A stretch of 64,000 nt of DNA from Rhodoferax sp. TS-BS-61-7 (GTDB lineage: Bacteria > Pseudomonadota > Gammaproteobacteria > Burkholderiales > Burkholderiaceae_C). Under the pieces are notes generated by a model. That model had not been told where the DNA came from and ran no database searches. It saw only the letters and a list, made by a program, of their open reading frames with translations. Made by a program: the position numbers and the translations under genes. The stretch is taken from NCBI RefSeq assembly GCF_002943465.1, contig NZ_PTQY01000001.1:744001-808000 (forward strand), in the 5' to 3' direction. The number at the start of each line of letters is the position of its first letter. Positions within the stretch are counted from its first letter, which is position 1. This document shows positions 39,801-48,159 of the stretch, in pieces.

Positions 39801-42800
39801 CGCGGCCTGCTGCTGTGCGAAACCGAACTCAACGAAGCCGGCGAAGTGGAGCTTGTGGTCACGGCCAAAGACGGCAGTGGCAACAGCATCCAGGCCGCCA
39901 GCAGCGTGTATGTCACCAAGCAGGGCGAGCTGTGGTTTGGCGGCGAGAACACCGACCGCATTGACCTGCTGCCTGAGAAAAAGAGCTACCAACCCGGCGA
40001 GACTGCCAAGTTCCAGGTGCGCATGCCGTTTCGTTTTGCCACCGCGCTGGTGTCGGTGGAACGCGAAGGCATTGTGCACAGCGAGGTGGTGCAGCTCAAC
40101 GGGCAAGACCCCACCATCAGCCTGAAGATTCAGGAAGGCTGGGGCCCCAATGTGTATGTGAGCGCGCTGGTGCTGCGCGGCCGCCTGCGCGAGGTGCCGT
40201 GGTACAGCTTCTTCACCTGGGGCTACAAGGCGCCGCGCGAGTGGTGGACCAGCTTCTGGTACGAGGGGCGCGAGTACGTGGCGCCCACCGCGCTGGTGGA
40301 TTTGAGCAAGCCCGCCTTCCGTTTGGGTGTGGCCGAGATTCGTGTGGGCACCAAGGCGCATGAGCTGTCGGTGAGCGTGAAGGCCGACAAAGAGAGCTAC
40401 GCGGTGCGCAGCCAGGCCAAGGTCACCATCACCGTGAAGCTGCCCAATGGCCAGCCCGCCGCCAACGCCGAGGTGGCCCTGGCCGCCGTGGACCAGGCCC
40501 TGCTGGAACTGATGCCCAACAGCAGCTGGAACCTGCTGGACGCGATGTTGCAGCGCCGAAGCTGGGGCGTGGAAACGTCTACCGCGCAGATGGAAATCAT
40601 TGGCCGGCGCCACTATGGCCGCAAGGCCGTGGCCCCCGGTGGTGGTGGTGGCCACAGTGGCGCGCGTGAGCTGCTGGAGACCCTGCTGCTATGGAACCCC
40701 AGTGTGAAGCTGGACGCCAATGGCCAAGCTGTGGTCACCGTGCCGCTAAACGATGCACTGACCACCTTCAAGATCGTGGCGGTGGCGGATGCTTTTACCG
40801 GCATGTTTGGTACCGGCAGCACCAGCATCCGCGCGACGCAAGATTTGCAAATCATCAGCGGCCTGCCGCCGCTGGTGCGCGAGGACGACCAGTACCGCGC
40901 GCAGCTGACCCTGCGCAATACCACCAAACAGGCCATGAAGGTGCTGGTGACACCGCGCGCCACGTTGCTCACCCTGGAGCCGCAAACGGTGGACATCCCC
41001 GCTGGTGATGCGCGCGAGGTGGCCTGGAATGTGACGGCGCCTGCACAACTGGCACTGACGCGCAACGAGGCCATCCTGTGGGAGATTGAGGCCAAGGACA
41101 CGATCAGTGGCGCGCGTGATGCGCTGAAGGCGCGCCAGCGCATCATCCCGGCCGTGCCGCTGACCGTGCAGCAAGCCACGCTGGTGCAGATCGACGGTCC
41201 GCTGACCATGGACGTAAATGCCCCAGCGGACGCCCTGCCCGGCCGCGGTGGCCTGAAGATGGCGCTGCAGCCCAAGCTGGCTGAAGGCCTGCCAGGCGTG
41301 CGTGACTGGTTTGCGCTTTACCCCTTTGCCTGCCTGGAGCAAAAGACCAGCAAAAGCGTGGGCCTGCGCGACGGCAAGCTGTGGCAAACCGTGGCCACGC
41401 AGATCCCGAGCTACCTGGACAGCGACGGGCTGGCCAACTACTTCCCGCCACGCGATGGCGAGGCCAACCGCGGCAGCGATACGTTGACCGCCTACCTGCT
41501 GGCAGCTACGCATGAGGCATCGGGCATCAACCCGGCGTTTGCACTGAGCGATGAGATTCGCGCACCCATGGAGCGCGGCCTTATCGCGTTTGTGGAAGGC
41601 CGCATTCAGCGCGAGTTCTGGAGCCCGCGCAAAGACTTGGACATGCGCAAGCTGGCCGCGATTGAAGCACTGTCGCGCTACGGCAAGGCGCAGGGCCGTA
41701 TGGTCAACAGCATCACCATCGCGCCCAACCAGTGGCCCACGCATGCGGTGATTGACTGGCTCAACATCTTGAAGCGTGTGAACGATGTGCCCGAGCGCGA
41801 CAAGCGCATTGCGGAGGCCAACCAGATCCTGCGCAGCCGCATCAGCTATCAGGGCACCAAGATGATCTTCAGCAGCGAGAAGGACGACTACTGGTGGTGG
41901 CTGATGCAAAACGGCGACGTGAACACCGCGCGCCTGATCTTGAGTGTGCTGGACGACCCGGCCTGGAAGGACGACATGGGCCGCCTGGCCAACGGCTTCA
42001 TCAGCCGCCAGCAAAACGGCGCCTGGCACACCACCACGGCCAACTTGTGGGGCGGCCTGGCACTGGAGAAATTCAGCGCCAAGTTTGAAGCCGTGCCGGT
42101 GGCGGGTACCACCAAGGCATCCATGAGCACGGGTGCAGCCAGCGTGGACTGGAACAAAGTGGAACGCATCAAGACCACCGACGCATCGGGCCCTGCGCAC
42201 CAGACCACTATGTTTGGCGCGCCTGCTTCGCCGGGCAACCTGAAGAACAACACCATGTTCCTGCCCTGGGGCAATACGGCTGCCAAAGACACGCTGAACG
42301 TGACCCACCAGGGCGCGGGCAAGCCCTGGCTCACGCTGCAGTCGGTGGCTGCGGTGCAGTTGAAGGCACCCTTCTTTGCGGGCTACCAGATCAAGAAGAC
42401 AGTGACCCCCGTGGAGCAGGCCAACAAGAGCCTGCCCGCCGGCAGCTACACGCGCGGTGACGTGCTGCGCATCAGCATCGAGGTGAACGCCAGCGCCGAC
42501 ATGACCTGGGTCGCCATCACCGACCCCGTGCCCGGCGGCGCCACCATTCTGGGCAGCGGCCTTGGCCGCGACAGCGAAATCGCCACGCAAGGCGAGAAGA
42601 AAGAAGGCTACGGCTGGGCCGCGTTCGAAGAGCGCAGCTTCGAGTCCTTCCGCAGCTATTACGAGTACCTGCCCAAAGGCGTGGTGAAGATGGAATACAC
42701 CATCCGCCTGAACAACGTCGGCGAGTTCTCGCTGCCGCCCTCACGCGTGGAGGCCATGTATGCGCCGGAGATGTTTGGGGAGGCGCCGAATGCGAGGGTG

Positions 42801-42821
42801 AAGGTAGTTGGGGTGAAGTGA
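36819..42821 (+). CDS. yfhM: Bacterial alpha-2-macroglobulin
   Basis: 2000 residues. Bacterial alpha-2-macroglobulins trap invading proteases in the periplasm through a reactive thioester. The thioester motif CLEQ is present with Cys1505, within the complement-like toroid domain. Upstream lie multiple MG domains and a bait region; downstream is the receptor-binding-like domain. A signal peptide covers about 1–21 with no lipobox Cys, unlike E. coli YfhM. The GTG start has CGGGAG six bases upstream. The usual partner, pbpC, is in the window but about 11.6 kb away instead of adjacent. Confidence 0.95.
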   Translation: MKTSKIIIACGLAASSWAALALQITSLSPQGEVAQVRQLVAKFDESAVNFGDPKAEAPLTLSCSDAQVTQGTGRWVNDRVWAFDFENDLPPGISCTAQAKAGFKSPKGAELTGASSYKFNSGGPFVQSIRPYSGNRIDEEQFFTLRLNGAATLESVQANVWCAVEGLGERVAVRLISGKEREGLLQAQGMEHEAKANPLSIVTLACNRKLSSSAKVQIVFGKGVATPARGGAAGVPNSVEKRFNFQVREPFAATFSCERENAQSACLPIRPMTLNFNAPVPVKLLQGIRLVGGKKSFKPNLGENEDEDGVVNGISFAAPLPEQTPFTIELPKNFKDASGRTLRNADSFPLKTATAAMPPLAKFAASPFGIVERFAEPNGVALLPVTLRNVEVALNVKGLNTEQAKTAAPKVPAGKVSTFQPGTDADIIAWWRKLQRYDSYTVSRKQAAADVQGTLPKVVSDMDTHYVQTRMVSLLQGRPNVKTLDLPKPENKDPRPFEVVGIPLTPGFHVVEIASQKLGTSLLDERHGDSRTMFVRTSALVTNLGVHFKLGRENALAWVTSLDKGTPVAGATVRVSDCRGKELATGVTNAQGVANFEGLSPQPPRCSGEEGYGQAYFVSARAAQPAGDGKGTVQDLAFTWSDWNRGIEPWRFNVPTSRDVVPDERAHTVFDRTLLRAGETVSMKHLLRTETSKGFGLPAQQPDTLLITHVGSGQQYELDLTWRKTATGGLSAENSFSIPPAAKLGVYQVQLSGSREEQDFYTGQFRVEVFRLPVLEGRVTPAEKKALVSVDKVPVDVQINYVSGGGAVNLPVRVSALVRAKYLNFADFSEFNFSAPRGNQQASSGEGEEDANASADNRVIADKLPLTLDKNGAGKLTLEQVPKSRQPQDLLLEATYSDPNGEVQTIRSTQTLWPASVVAGIRTEGWVSSGQKIKFRALALDLTGKPQEGVALEVKATARITTTTRKRMVGGFYTYDNKTSTKEMGSVCSGKSDSRGLLLCETELNEAGEVELVVTAKDGSGNSIQAASSVYVTKQGELWFGGENTDRIDLLPEKKSYQPGETAKFQVRMPFRFATALVSVEREGIVHSEVVQLNGQDPTISLKIQEGWGPNVYVSALVLRGRLREVPWYSFFTWGYKAPREWWTSFWYEGREYVAPTALVDLSKPAFRLGVAEIRVGTKAHELSVSVKADKESYAVRSQAKVTITVKLPNGQPAANAEVALAAVDQALLELMPNSSWNLLDAMLQRRSWGVETSTAQMEIIGRRHYGRKAVAPGGGGGHSGARELLETLLLWNPSVKLDANGQAVVTVPLNDALTTFKIVAVADAFTGMFGTGSTSIRATQDLQIISGLPPLVREDDQYRAQLTLRNTTKQAMKVLVTPRATLLTLEPQTVDIPAGDAREVAWNVTAPAQLALTRNEAILWEIEAKDTISGARDALKARQRIIPAVPLTVQQATLVQIDGPLTMDVNAPADALPGRGGLKMALQPKLAEGLPGVRDWFALYPFACLEQKTSKSVGLRDGKLWQTVATQIPSYLDSDGLANYFPPRDGEANRGSDTLTAYLLAATHEASGINPAFALSDEIRAPMERGLIAFVEGRIQREFWSPRKDLDMRKLAAIEALSRYGKAQGRMVNSITIAPNQWPTHAVIDWLNILKRVNDVPERDKRIAEANQILRSRISYQGTKMIFSSEKDDYWWWLMQNGDVNTARLILSVLDDPAWKDDMGRLANGFISRQQNGAWHTTTANLWGGLALEKFSAKFEAVPVAGTTKASMSTGAASVDWNKVERIKTTDASGPAHQTTMFGAPASPGNLKNNTMFLPWGNTAAKDTLNVTHQGAGKPWLTLQSVAAVQLKAPFFAGYQIKKTVTPVEQANKSLPAGSYTRGDVLRISIEVNASADMTWVAITDPVPGGATILGSGLGRDSEIATQGEKKEGYGWAAFEERSFESFRSYYEYLPKGVVKMEYTIRLNNVGEFSLPPSRVEAMYAPEMFGEAPNARVKVVGVK

Positions 42822-42866
42822 CCGTGGAATCCGGCATCAAAAAAACGCAGACAAAGTTGCCGACCA

Positions 42867-43556
42867 ATGACCCAACGTGTAATTTTGGTTTTTATCGCTG
42901 CTGGCATCGCCATTATTTGGCAACTGCCACTGGGGCGGCAGTTGCTCTACCCCCTTACGCTTATTGCCACTTTCGCCCATGAGATGGGACATGGAATCAC
43001 GGCACTACTTACAGGGGCAGACTTTGACTACATATTGTTAAATGTCGATGGCTCGGGCACTGCCGTGTGGCACGGCAACCCGGGACGACTGGCGACTGCA
43101 GCCATTGCTGCTGGCGGGCTCTTTGGTCCCAGCTTGGGTGGCGTTACGCTTTTGCTGCTTGCACGCTCAACAAAGCTCGCACGGCCATTGCTGGCGTTGC
43201 TGGCGGTCTTGCTGGTGATATGCGCAGCTTTGTGGTCACGCAATGCTTTCGGTGTCTTCTTTCTGTTGTCAACATCTGCAATCCTGATTCTTGCAGCACG
43301 TTGGCTATCGGATGTTCTGGCGGCGTTTCTTCTGAACCTGGTAGCGGCCACGTTATGCATGTCTTGGTTTACGGATTTGGACTACATGTTTTCCGCAGAG
43401 GCCGTCGTAAACGGCATGCGCCACCCATCGGACAGTGCAGTCATCGCCCAAGTTTTGGGATTGCCGTATTGGTTTTTTGGAACTCTGATTGCGACAGTGT
43501 CCCTCATCGTCCTGGCGGTAGGGATCGTTCGAGTCTGGCGACGGCCTATCGTTTGA
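42867..43556 (+). CDS. M50B-like membrane metallopeptidase
   Basis: 229 residues, six or so membrane helices. HEMGH in the first third (FAHEMGHGI, near residue 38) is the zinc motif of site-2-type proteases, and the pattern matches the M50B-like group (PF13398 type). Family members are of unknown substrate. Base composition falls sharply here compared with the preceding gene. It lies 127 bases before the seven-gene operon and could belong to it functionally. Confidence 0.82.
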   Translation: MTQRVILVFIAAGIAIIWQLPLGRQLLYPLTLIATFAHEMGHGITALLTGADFDYILLNVDGSGTAVWHGNPGRLATAAIAAGGLFGPSLGGVTLLLLARSTKLARPLLALLAVLLVICAALWSRNAFGVFFLLSTSAILILAARWLSDVLAAFLLNLVAATLCMSWFTDLDYMFSAEAVVNGMRHPSDSAVIAQVLGLPYWFFGTLIATVSLIVLAVGIVRVWRRPIV

Positions 43557-43564
43557 TGAACACG

Positions 43565-43613
43565 CTAATCACTGAAATACCCACAGGCTATGGACCTATT
43601 TGTATTAGTGATT
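43565..43613. promoter_or_regulatory. Imperfect inverted repeat before the seven-gene operon
   Basis: AATCACT-GA-AATA at 43,567–43,579 pairs with TATTAGTGATT at 43,603–43,613. It lies between the M50B-like gene and the next operon. It may be a weak terminator or an operator; no T-run is present. Confidence is low. Confidence 0.3.
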
Positions 43614-43683
43614 GGCATTAAACTCCATTTAGCCTTTACAGAAACTTGTGTTTTTGGAGGTAAACCTTGGGAGGGGCTTTGTA

Positions 43684-44355
43684 ATGAAGGGGATGCTGGA
43701 ATTTTTAGAGAAGGCTGGGCTCGTGAAAAACGACATACCGGCCCCGCCCCCTGAACCTCCGGTAGCCGAGCCCCTATCGACAACACTCGGACAAGAAGCA
43801 CTCCACGCGGGCCCCGCGCTAAGCCCCCTTCCCGGAAACGCGCCAGATCTGGAGAGCATTTACGCAAACAGTGGAATTGCACCCTCGATATACCCTGCGG
43901 AACGTCTTCTCCGCTTGCTCGACGGTCTGAGTGCGATGGATGAAGCCACACGACTGATGGCCATCAAGGCGATGGATGAAGCAGACGAATCATGGTCTAT
44001 CCAAGATCCACTATCCGATGCTGCGGCCAAGCTTGTCGTACTAGCCACCCATACTGAACAACTACAAAATAACTTGCAGATACTGCAGGACCAAACCCAG
44101 TCACGTATGAATGCCATTACGGCACGAGCAGACCAGGCGGTGGGTGATATCCGCAAGCAAATTGCCGAGCTTGAGGCTCTGGCTACACGCGAACAAACCC
44201 GTGCAGTCAAAGAGTCTACCGCTGAGCAAAGTAACCTGAAAGCAGCCCAAGATCAAACCGCACGGGAGCTGAGTGACATCAACGCACTGCGTCAGCGCTT
44301 GCAAGGTCTCGCAACGCAATTCCAAAATCCCCCCCCATCTTCCACGAAGGATTGA
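43684..44355 (+). CDS. Coiled-coil protein, first gene of the PspA–AAA–TerB operon
   Basis: 223 residues. The N-terminus has a short amphipathic helix (MLEFLEKAGLV) followed by a Pro-rich linker (PAPPPEPP). A globular helical part (about 65–110) and a long coiled coil (about 115–215) follow. No family is recognised. ATG 43,684 is chosen because GGGAGGGG lies seven bases upstream; a GTG 12 codons earlier also has GGAGG-like sequence after it but not before. Its stop is five bases from the next start. The coiled coil suggests contact with the PspA-like or membrane components. Confidence 0.75.
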   Translation: MKGMLEFLEKAGLVKNDIPAPPPEPPVAEPLSTTLGQEALHAGPALSPLPGNAPDLESIYANSGIAPSIYPAERLLRLLDGLSAMDEATRLMAIKAMDEADESWSIQDPLSDAAAKLVVLATHTEQLQNNLQILQDQTQSRMNAITARADQAVGDIRKQIAELEALATREQTRAVKESTAEQSNLKAAQDQTARELSDINALRQRLQGLATQFQNPPPSSTKD

Positions 44356-44360
44356 TCGTC

Positions 44361-44813
44361 ATGGCAAGTTTGACTCCTCTGTCCAAAGGACTATTGGGCT
44401 TAGCCGTTGTGGGAGCCATGGCATCTGCGGTGTGGCACTTGGGCCTAAAAGAAAAGTTGGCAGGTAACACGACACAAGCCAGCGCAACCACCAACGTGCC
44501 GCAAGATGCTGCAGTTGAGAGCCCTACACCGGCCATAGCACCCATGGTGCAAGACACCAATCTCACAAATGGCAAAGCATCTGGCGTAGAGAATGCAGAG
44601 TTGGGCCGCAAGCTGCTCGACACTGGCGACTACGCAAAAGCAAGAACACATCTGGAAGTCGCCGTGCAGGCAGGAGACGCCGGTGCCGCCTGCCATTTGG
44701 GTGAAATGACCCTCAAGGGCCAGGGTGGCATCAACGCCAATCAGGAAAAAGCCGCCGCGCTGTTCCAGCTTGCGCAAAGCCGTGGTGCGATTTGTTTTGC
44801 CTCTGGCAAGTAA
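44361..44813 (+). CDS. Membrane-anchored Sel1-like protein
   Basis: 150 residues. One N-terminal membrane helix (about 8–25) is followed by a low-complexity linker and a Sel1/TPR-like repeat (LGRKLLDTGDYAKARTHLEV, then GAACHLGEMTLKGQGG). Sel1 repeats mediate protein contacts, usually in the periplasm. ATG 44,361 has GAAGGA nine bases upstream. It is second in the operon. Confidence 0.72.
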   Translation: MASLTPLSKGLLGLAVVGAMASAVWHLGLKEKLAGNTTQASATTNVPQDAAVESPTPAIAPMVQDTNLTNGKASGVENAELGRKLLDTGDYAKARTHLEVAVQAGDAGAACHLGEMTLKGQGGINANQEKAAALFQLAQSRGAICFASGK

Positions 44814-44852
44814 GCCCATTGCCCGTATTTCATTTTTGAACAGGATCCCGCC

Positions 44853-46481
44853 ATGAACCGCAAGCCCCTTTCCACTTTTTGCTCCATTCGGCCGCTCGTA
44901 CTTGTCACCGCCCTGGGCTGCAGCGCACTTCTTACTACTACGGCAAACGCCCAAGGTTTTGTATTTGGCACCGCTGAGCCGGCAAAGCCAGCTACCACTC
45001 AAACGCAGGCTCCGGTACCTGGGCAGGCTGCCAATGGCGCGCGTTCAGGGAAAGTGGAGACGGCCCAGCGCCTACTCGCGCGTATGGGTCTATTCCGCGA
45101 ACCGCCCAGCGGCCAATTGACCCCGGCCACACTGGAAGCCATTCGCACGTTCTCCAGTCAGCACGGTTTGGTACCCACCAACCAGGTTACAGATGGGCTA
45201 CTCAATTCCATTCGGCGCGTCATCTGGCAGAGCCAGAACTGGTCCAGCGGAAATTACAAAGGTCGTGAAAAACTGGTAGACGCTGCTGGCCTGCGCGAAG
45301 CTCAAATTTTGCTCGGAAAACTGGGCTTCAACGCGGGTCCCCTGGACGGGACTTTCGGCCCACAAACCCAAGTGGCAACTGAGGCATTCCAGGAGTCACA
45401 AAACGTTAGTGTGGACGGTTTGATTACGGCCACCGTACTGATGAACCTGCGCCGCGCCGTGAATGGAGCAGGTGCGAACACCAAGGACACCGTGCGTATT
45501 CTCAATTGGCCCGACTACATTGAGCCAAGCGTGCTGCAAGACTTTGAGAAGGAATACAACATTCGCGTGGTGTACGACATCTACGCCAGCAACGACGACC
45601 TGCAAACCAAATTGCGCGGGGGCGGGATGCCATATGACGTGGTGTTTCCCACAGCCAACGCAGTACCTGCCATGGCCGCCAAAGGTCTACTCGGCAAGCT
45701 GGACAAAGGCAACCTAAAGAACCTGTCAAACATTGATCCGCGTGTGGATGCAACTCTGCGAGCATGGGACAAGGAAGGCGCCTACAGTCTGCCTTACATG
45801 TGGTACACGGTGGGAATCGCATGGAACCCAAAGCTGACCGCAAAGGCCTATCCCGGCCGCGCCATGGATTCCCTTACGAATGTATTTGACCCAGAAACTG
45901 CGCGGCGCTTTCAGTCCTGCGGCGTAGGTGTAGTGGACTCTGCGAGCGATATTGTGCCTCTGGCTGCGATGGCAGGCGGCCAACCCAAGTGGGATGGAAA
46001 GGCGTCCATCAATGCTGCAGCTCAGGTGCTGGATCGTCTGGTGGGCATCGTCAAGGTGATTCCTACCGACCAATACATTGACGCTCTGGCTACAGGCAAG
46101 GTGTGCGTAGCCATCGGTTTTTCGGGCGACGCTGTGCAGGCGCAAGCCAAATCTCGTGGCACGGTGGAATACCGCGTGCCAACAGACGGTGGCCTACTGG
46201 CGATTGACGCGATGGCGGTCCCGGCCAACGCGAAGAACAAACGTGAAGCGCACCTATTCATCGACTACCTTATGCGCCCGCAAGTCATTGCGAAGGTATC
46301 CAACACCGTGGGTTTTGCCAATGCCAATCTGAAAGCTGCTGAATTTATGGCAGACAGTATCAAGTCCAATCCTGCCGTAGTGCCAAGCACTACTTCACTC
46401 AGCCGCTCGTCCCCGATTCCCGTTTTATCGGAACAAGACCAACAGGACATTGCTCGCATCTGGAACAAGCTATCCAAGTGA
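44853..46481 (+). CDS. Secreted peptidoglycan-binding / PotF-like polyamine-binding fusion protein
   Basis: 542 residues. Signal peptide at about 1–34 (TTANAQ). Two peptidoglycan-binding (PG_binding_1) modules follow at about 68–120 and 145–200, the second with GKLGFNAGPLDGTFGP. From about 212 to the end it is a periplasmic polyamine-binding domain of PotD/PotF type (RILNWPDYIEPSVLQDFEKE). Putrescine-contacting Asp of E. coli PotF appear conserved in NWPDY, FSGDAV and LLAIDAMAVP, while one Trp is replaced by Phe. No ABC permease or ATPase lies nearby. This looks like a cell-wall-tethered sensor, not an importer. I do not know this domain combination from a described system. Confidence 0.88.
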   Translation: MNRKPLSTFCSIRPLVLVTALGCSALLTTTANAQGFVFGTAEPAKPATTQTQAPVPGQAANGARSGKVETAQRLLARMGLFREPPSGQLTPATLEAIRTFSSQHGLVPTNQVTDGLLNSIRRVIWQSQNWSSGNYKGREKLVDAAGLREAQILLGKLGFNAGPLDGTFGPQTQVATEAFQESQNVSVDGLITATVLMNLRRAVNGAGANTKDTVRILNWPDYIEPSVLQDFEKEYNIRVVYDIYASNDDLQTKLRGGGMPYDVVFPTANAVPAMAAKGLLGKLDKGNLKNLSNIDPRVDATLRAWDKEGAYSLPYMWYTVGIAWNPKLTAKAYPGRAMDSLTNVFDPETARRFQSCGVGVVDSASDIVPLAAMAGGQPKWDGKASINAAAQVLDRLVGIVKVIPTDQYIDALATGKVCVAIGFSGDAVQAQAKSRGTVEYRVPTDGGLLAIDAMAVPANAKNKREAHLFIDYLMRPQVIAKVSNTVGFANANLKAAEFMADSIKSNPAVVPSTTSLSRSSPIPVLSEQDQQDIARIWNKLSK

Positions 46482-46487
46482 TGACAA

Positions 46488-47393
46488 ATGGCTGAGCTCC
46501 CAGAGTCCAAACTGCCTTCCAAACCCTCCTATTTGGGCGCTTTCCTGCGCCACCGCGTTAACCGCATGGCACTCATGACCAGCGGCGTGGTAGCCATCTT
46601 TGCCTCTATTCCATTTGGCTGGACGGGTGTAGCTCTGGTTGGCGTAGTGGCCTTGGGCACCGAGATACTGGCTGCACTGGGCGTACCAGAGTTACCTTCC
46701 TTCAAAGCTTGGGTAGACCGCGAACACCACCTGCTAACCCGTGCCCAGAGACGCTTGCAATTGCTAAATGAAGTGAGTAATTTTGGGGACACCAACGCGC
46801 TGAATACCTACCAGCACATGTTCAATCGCGTGCAGGCGCTGTACACCACGGCAGGCGACAACCGCAACAGCCTGACCCGCCAGGATGTTGAGAAGTTGGA
46901 AGACTTAACGGTGCACTACTTGAGCCTGTGTGTAGTCAACCTGTCACTCAAGCAACGCAAAGACCATGCCAGCGATGAAATAGCTGCCAAGCGCATTGCC
47001 AGTTTGCAAGCCCAACTGAAGCACCCAGGCCTCCCACTCGAACAGGAGCGTCAACTGCGTAACGCTCTGGGTGAATACACTGAGGTCATGCAGCGCTCAC
47101 GCCGTCTGGCCGTGCGCCGCAGCGCGCTTGAAGCGACCTTGTTGGCTATGCCAGACAAAATGGAGGAGGTGTACCAGTTGGTCATCACTTCGCCCTACTC
47201 CTCGGACATGGGCGAAAAGCTCGAAGAATCCTTGTCACGCCTGCGCATTGCAGAAGAAGTAGCAGCTGAGTTTGACAACTCTGCTGCGTTTGAATTGAGT
47301 ACACAGCCACTGACATCGCCGGATGGAACTATCACGGCTCGGTCATCAGCCCAAACAGCGGCACGCCGCACCACGCAATCCACCTCGCGGTGA
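46488..47393 (+). CDS. Two-helix membrane protein with coiled coil
   Basis: 301 residues. Two closely spaced membrane helices (about 27–47 and 50–66) are followed by a long cytoplasmic helical region (about 75–265) with coiled-coil character. No family is recognised. Its gene starts six bases after the PotF-like fusion gene. It could anchor the cytoplasmic PspA/AAA components to the membrane and pass on a signal from the periplasm; this is inference from topology. Confidence 0.75.
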   Translation: MAELPESKLPSKPSYLGAFLRHRVNRMALMTSGVVAIFASIPFGWTGVALVGVVALGTEILAALGVPELPSFKAWVDREHHLLTRAQRRLQLLNEVSNFGDTNALNTYQHMFNRVQALYTTAGDNRNSLTRQDVEKLEDLTVHYLSLCVVNLSLKQRKDHASDEIAAKRIASLQAQLKHPGLPLEQERQLRNALGEYTEVMQRSRRLAVRRSALEATLLAMPDKMEEVYQLVITSPYSSDMGEKLEESLSRLRIAEEVAAEFDNSAAFELSTQPLTSPDGTITARSSAQTAARRTTQSTSR

Positions 47394-47418
47394 ACCAAAT
47401 TTTTACCTGGAGAATCCT

Positions 47419-48129
47419 ATGGCCAACAACGCAATTTTCGCTCGCCTTGCCAATCTTTGGACCGGTTTCATTTCACTATGGGTATCGGATGTAGAGAAGG
47501 CTCACCCAGAGATCGCATACCAAAATGCGATTGCGTCGATGATCGAAAAATACACCCAACTCAAGGCCGCTACAGGATCTATCATCGCGCGCCGCCAAGA
47601 AATTACATCGCGCCTCGAATCTGCTGAACGCGAGTTAGTGGCGGTGGCTGCCGATCTGGAGACCGCCCTGGCCACCAACCAGGATGATTTGGCTGTGGTG
47701 CTGATTCAAAAGAAAAACACACTTGATGCAGCAATTGCCGAGCTACGAGCAGATGCTACTCAAGCCACTGCAGACGCTGACGGCGCCAAGGACTCTCTGA
47801 TGCAAGTGAAGTCTGAAATTGAAAAACTCAAGGCAGAAAAAGATCGCATGCTGGCACAAATGCATAGCGCCCAGGCACGATTGAAAATTCAAGGACAGCT
47901 TGACGGCTTGTCAGTAGATGCAGAAGTACAAGCCTTGGGGGCCGTGCGCGACCACATCAAGAGCCAGGTAGCCCAAGCCAGCCTGGGCTCCGAACTGCAC
48001 AACTCAGACTTGGATGTCCGTCTGAACAAACTACGCCAAAGCAGTGGCAGCGTTACTGCCAAAGCACAACTAGATGCAATGAAGCAAGCCCGCGCGGCAG
48101 CCCAAACCGCACCGGCCAAAAACCTATAA
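47419..48129 (+). CDS. PspA/IM30-family protein (ESCRT-III-like)
   Basis: 236 residues, almost wholly helical with long coiled coils, in the PspA/IM30 pattern: an N-terminal amphipathic segment (IFARLANLWTGFISLW), a helical hairpin through about 35–150, and a C-terminal helix. PspA and Vipp1 are structural homologues of eukaryotic ESCRT-III and bind stressed membranes. Similarity here is to length and helix pattern more than to specific residues, so a diverged paralogue is likely. ATG 47,419 has TGGAG seven bases upstream; an upstream frame overlaps the previous gene and was rejected. Confidence 0.78.
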   Translation: MANNAIFARLANLWTGFISLWVSDVEKAHPEIAYQNAIASMIEKYTQLKAATGSIIARRQEITSRLESAERELVAVAADLETALATNQDDLAVVLIQKKNTLDAAIAELRADATQATADADGAKDSLMQVKSEIEKLKAEKDRMLAQMHSAQARLKIQGQLDGLSVDAEVQALGAVRDHIKSQVAQASLGSELHNSDLDVRLNKLRQSSGSVTAKAQLDAMKQARAAAQTAPAKNL

Positions 48130-48159
48130 AACCTTCGTCTCGAACTAGGACTCACTGTT

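Noticed and set aside
40746..42590. A 614-codon minus-strand open frame inside the alpha-2-macroglobulin gene.
   Set aside because: Its composition is typical of an antisense shadow and no motif was found. The plus-strand gene is certain.
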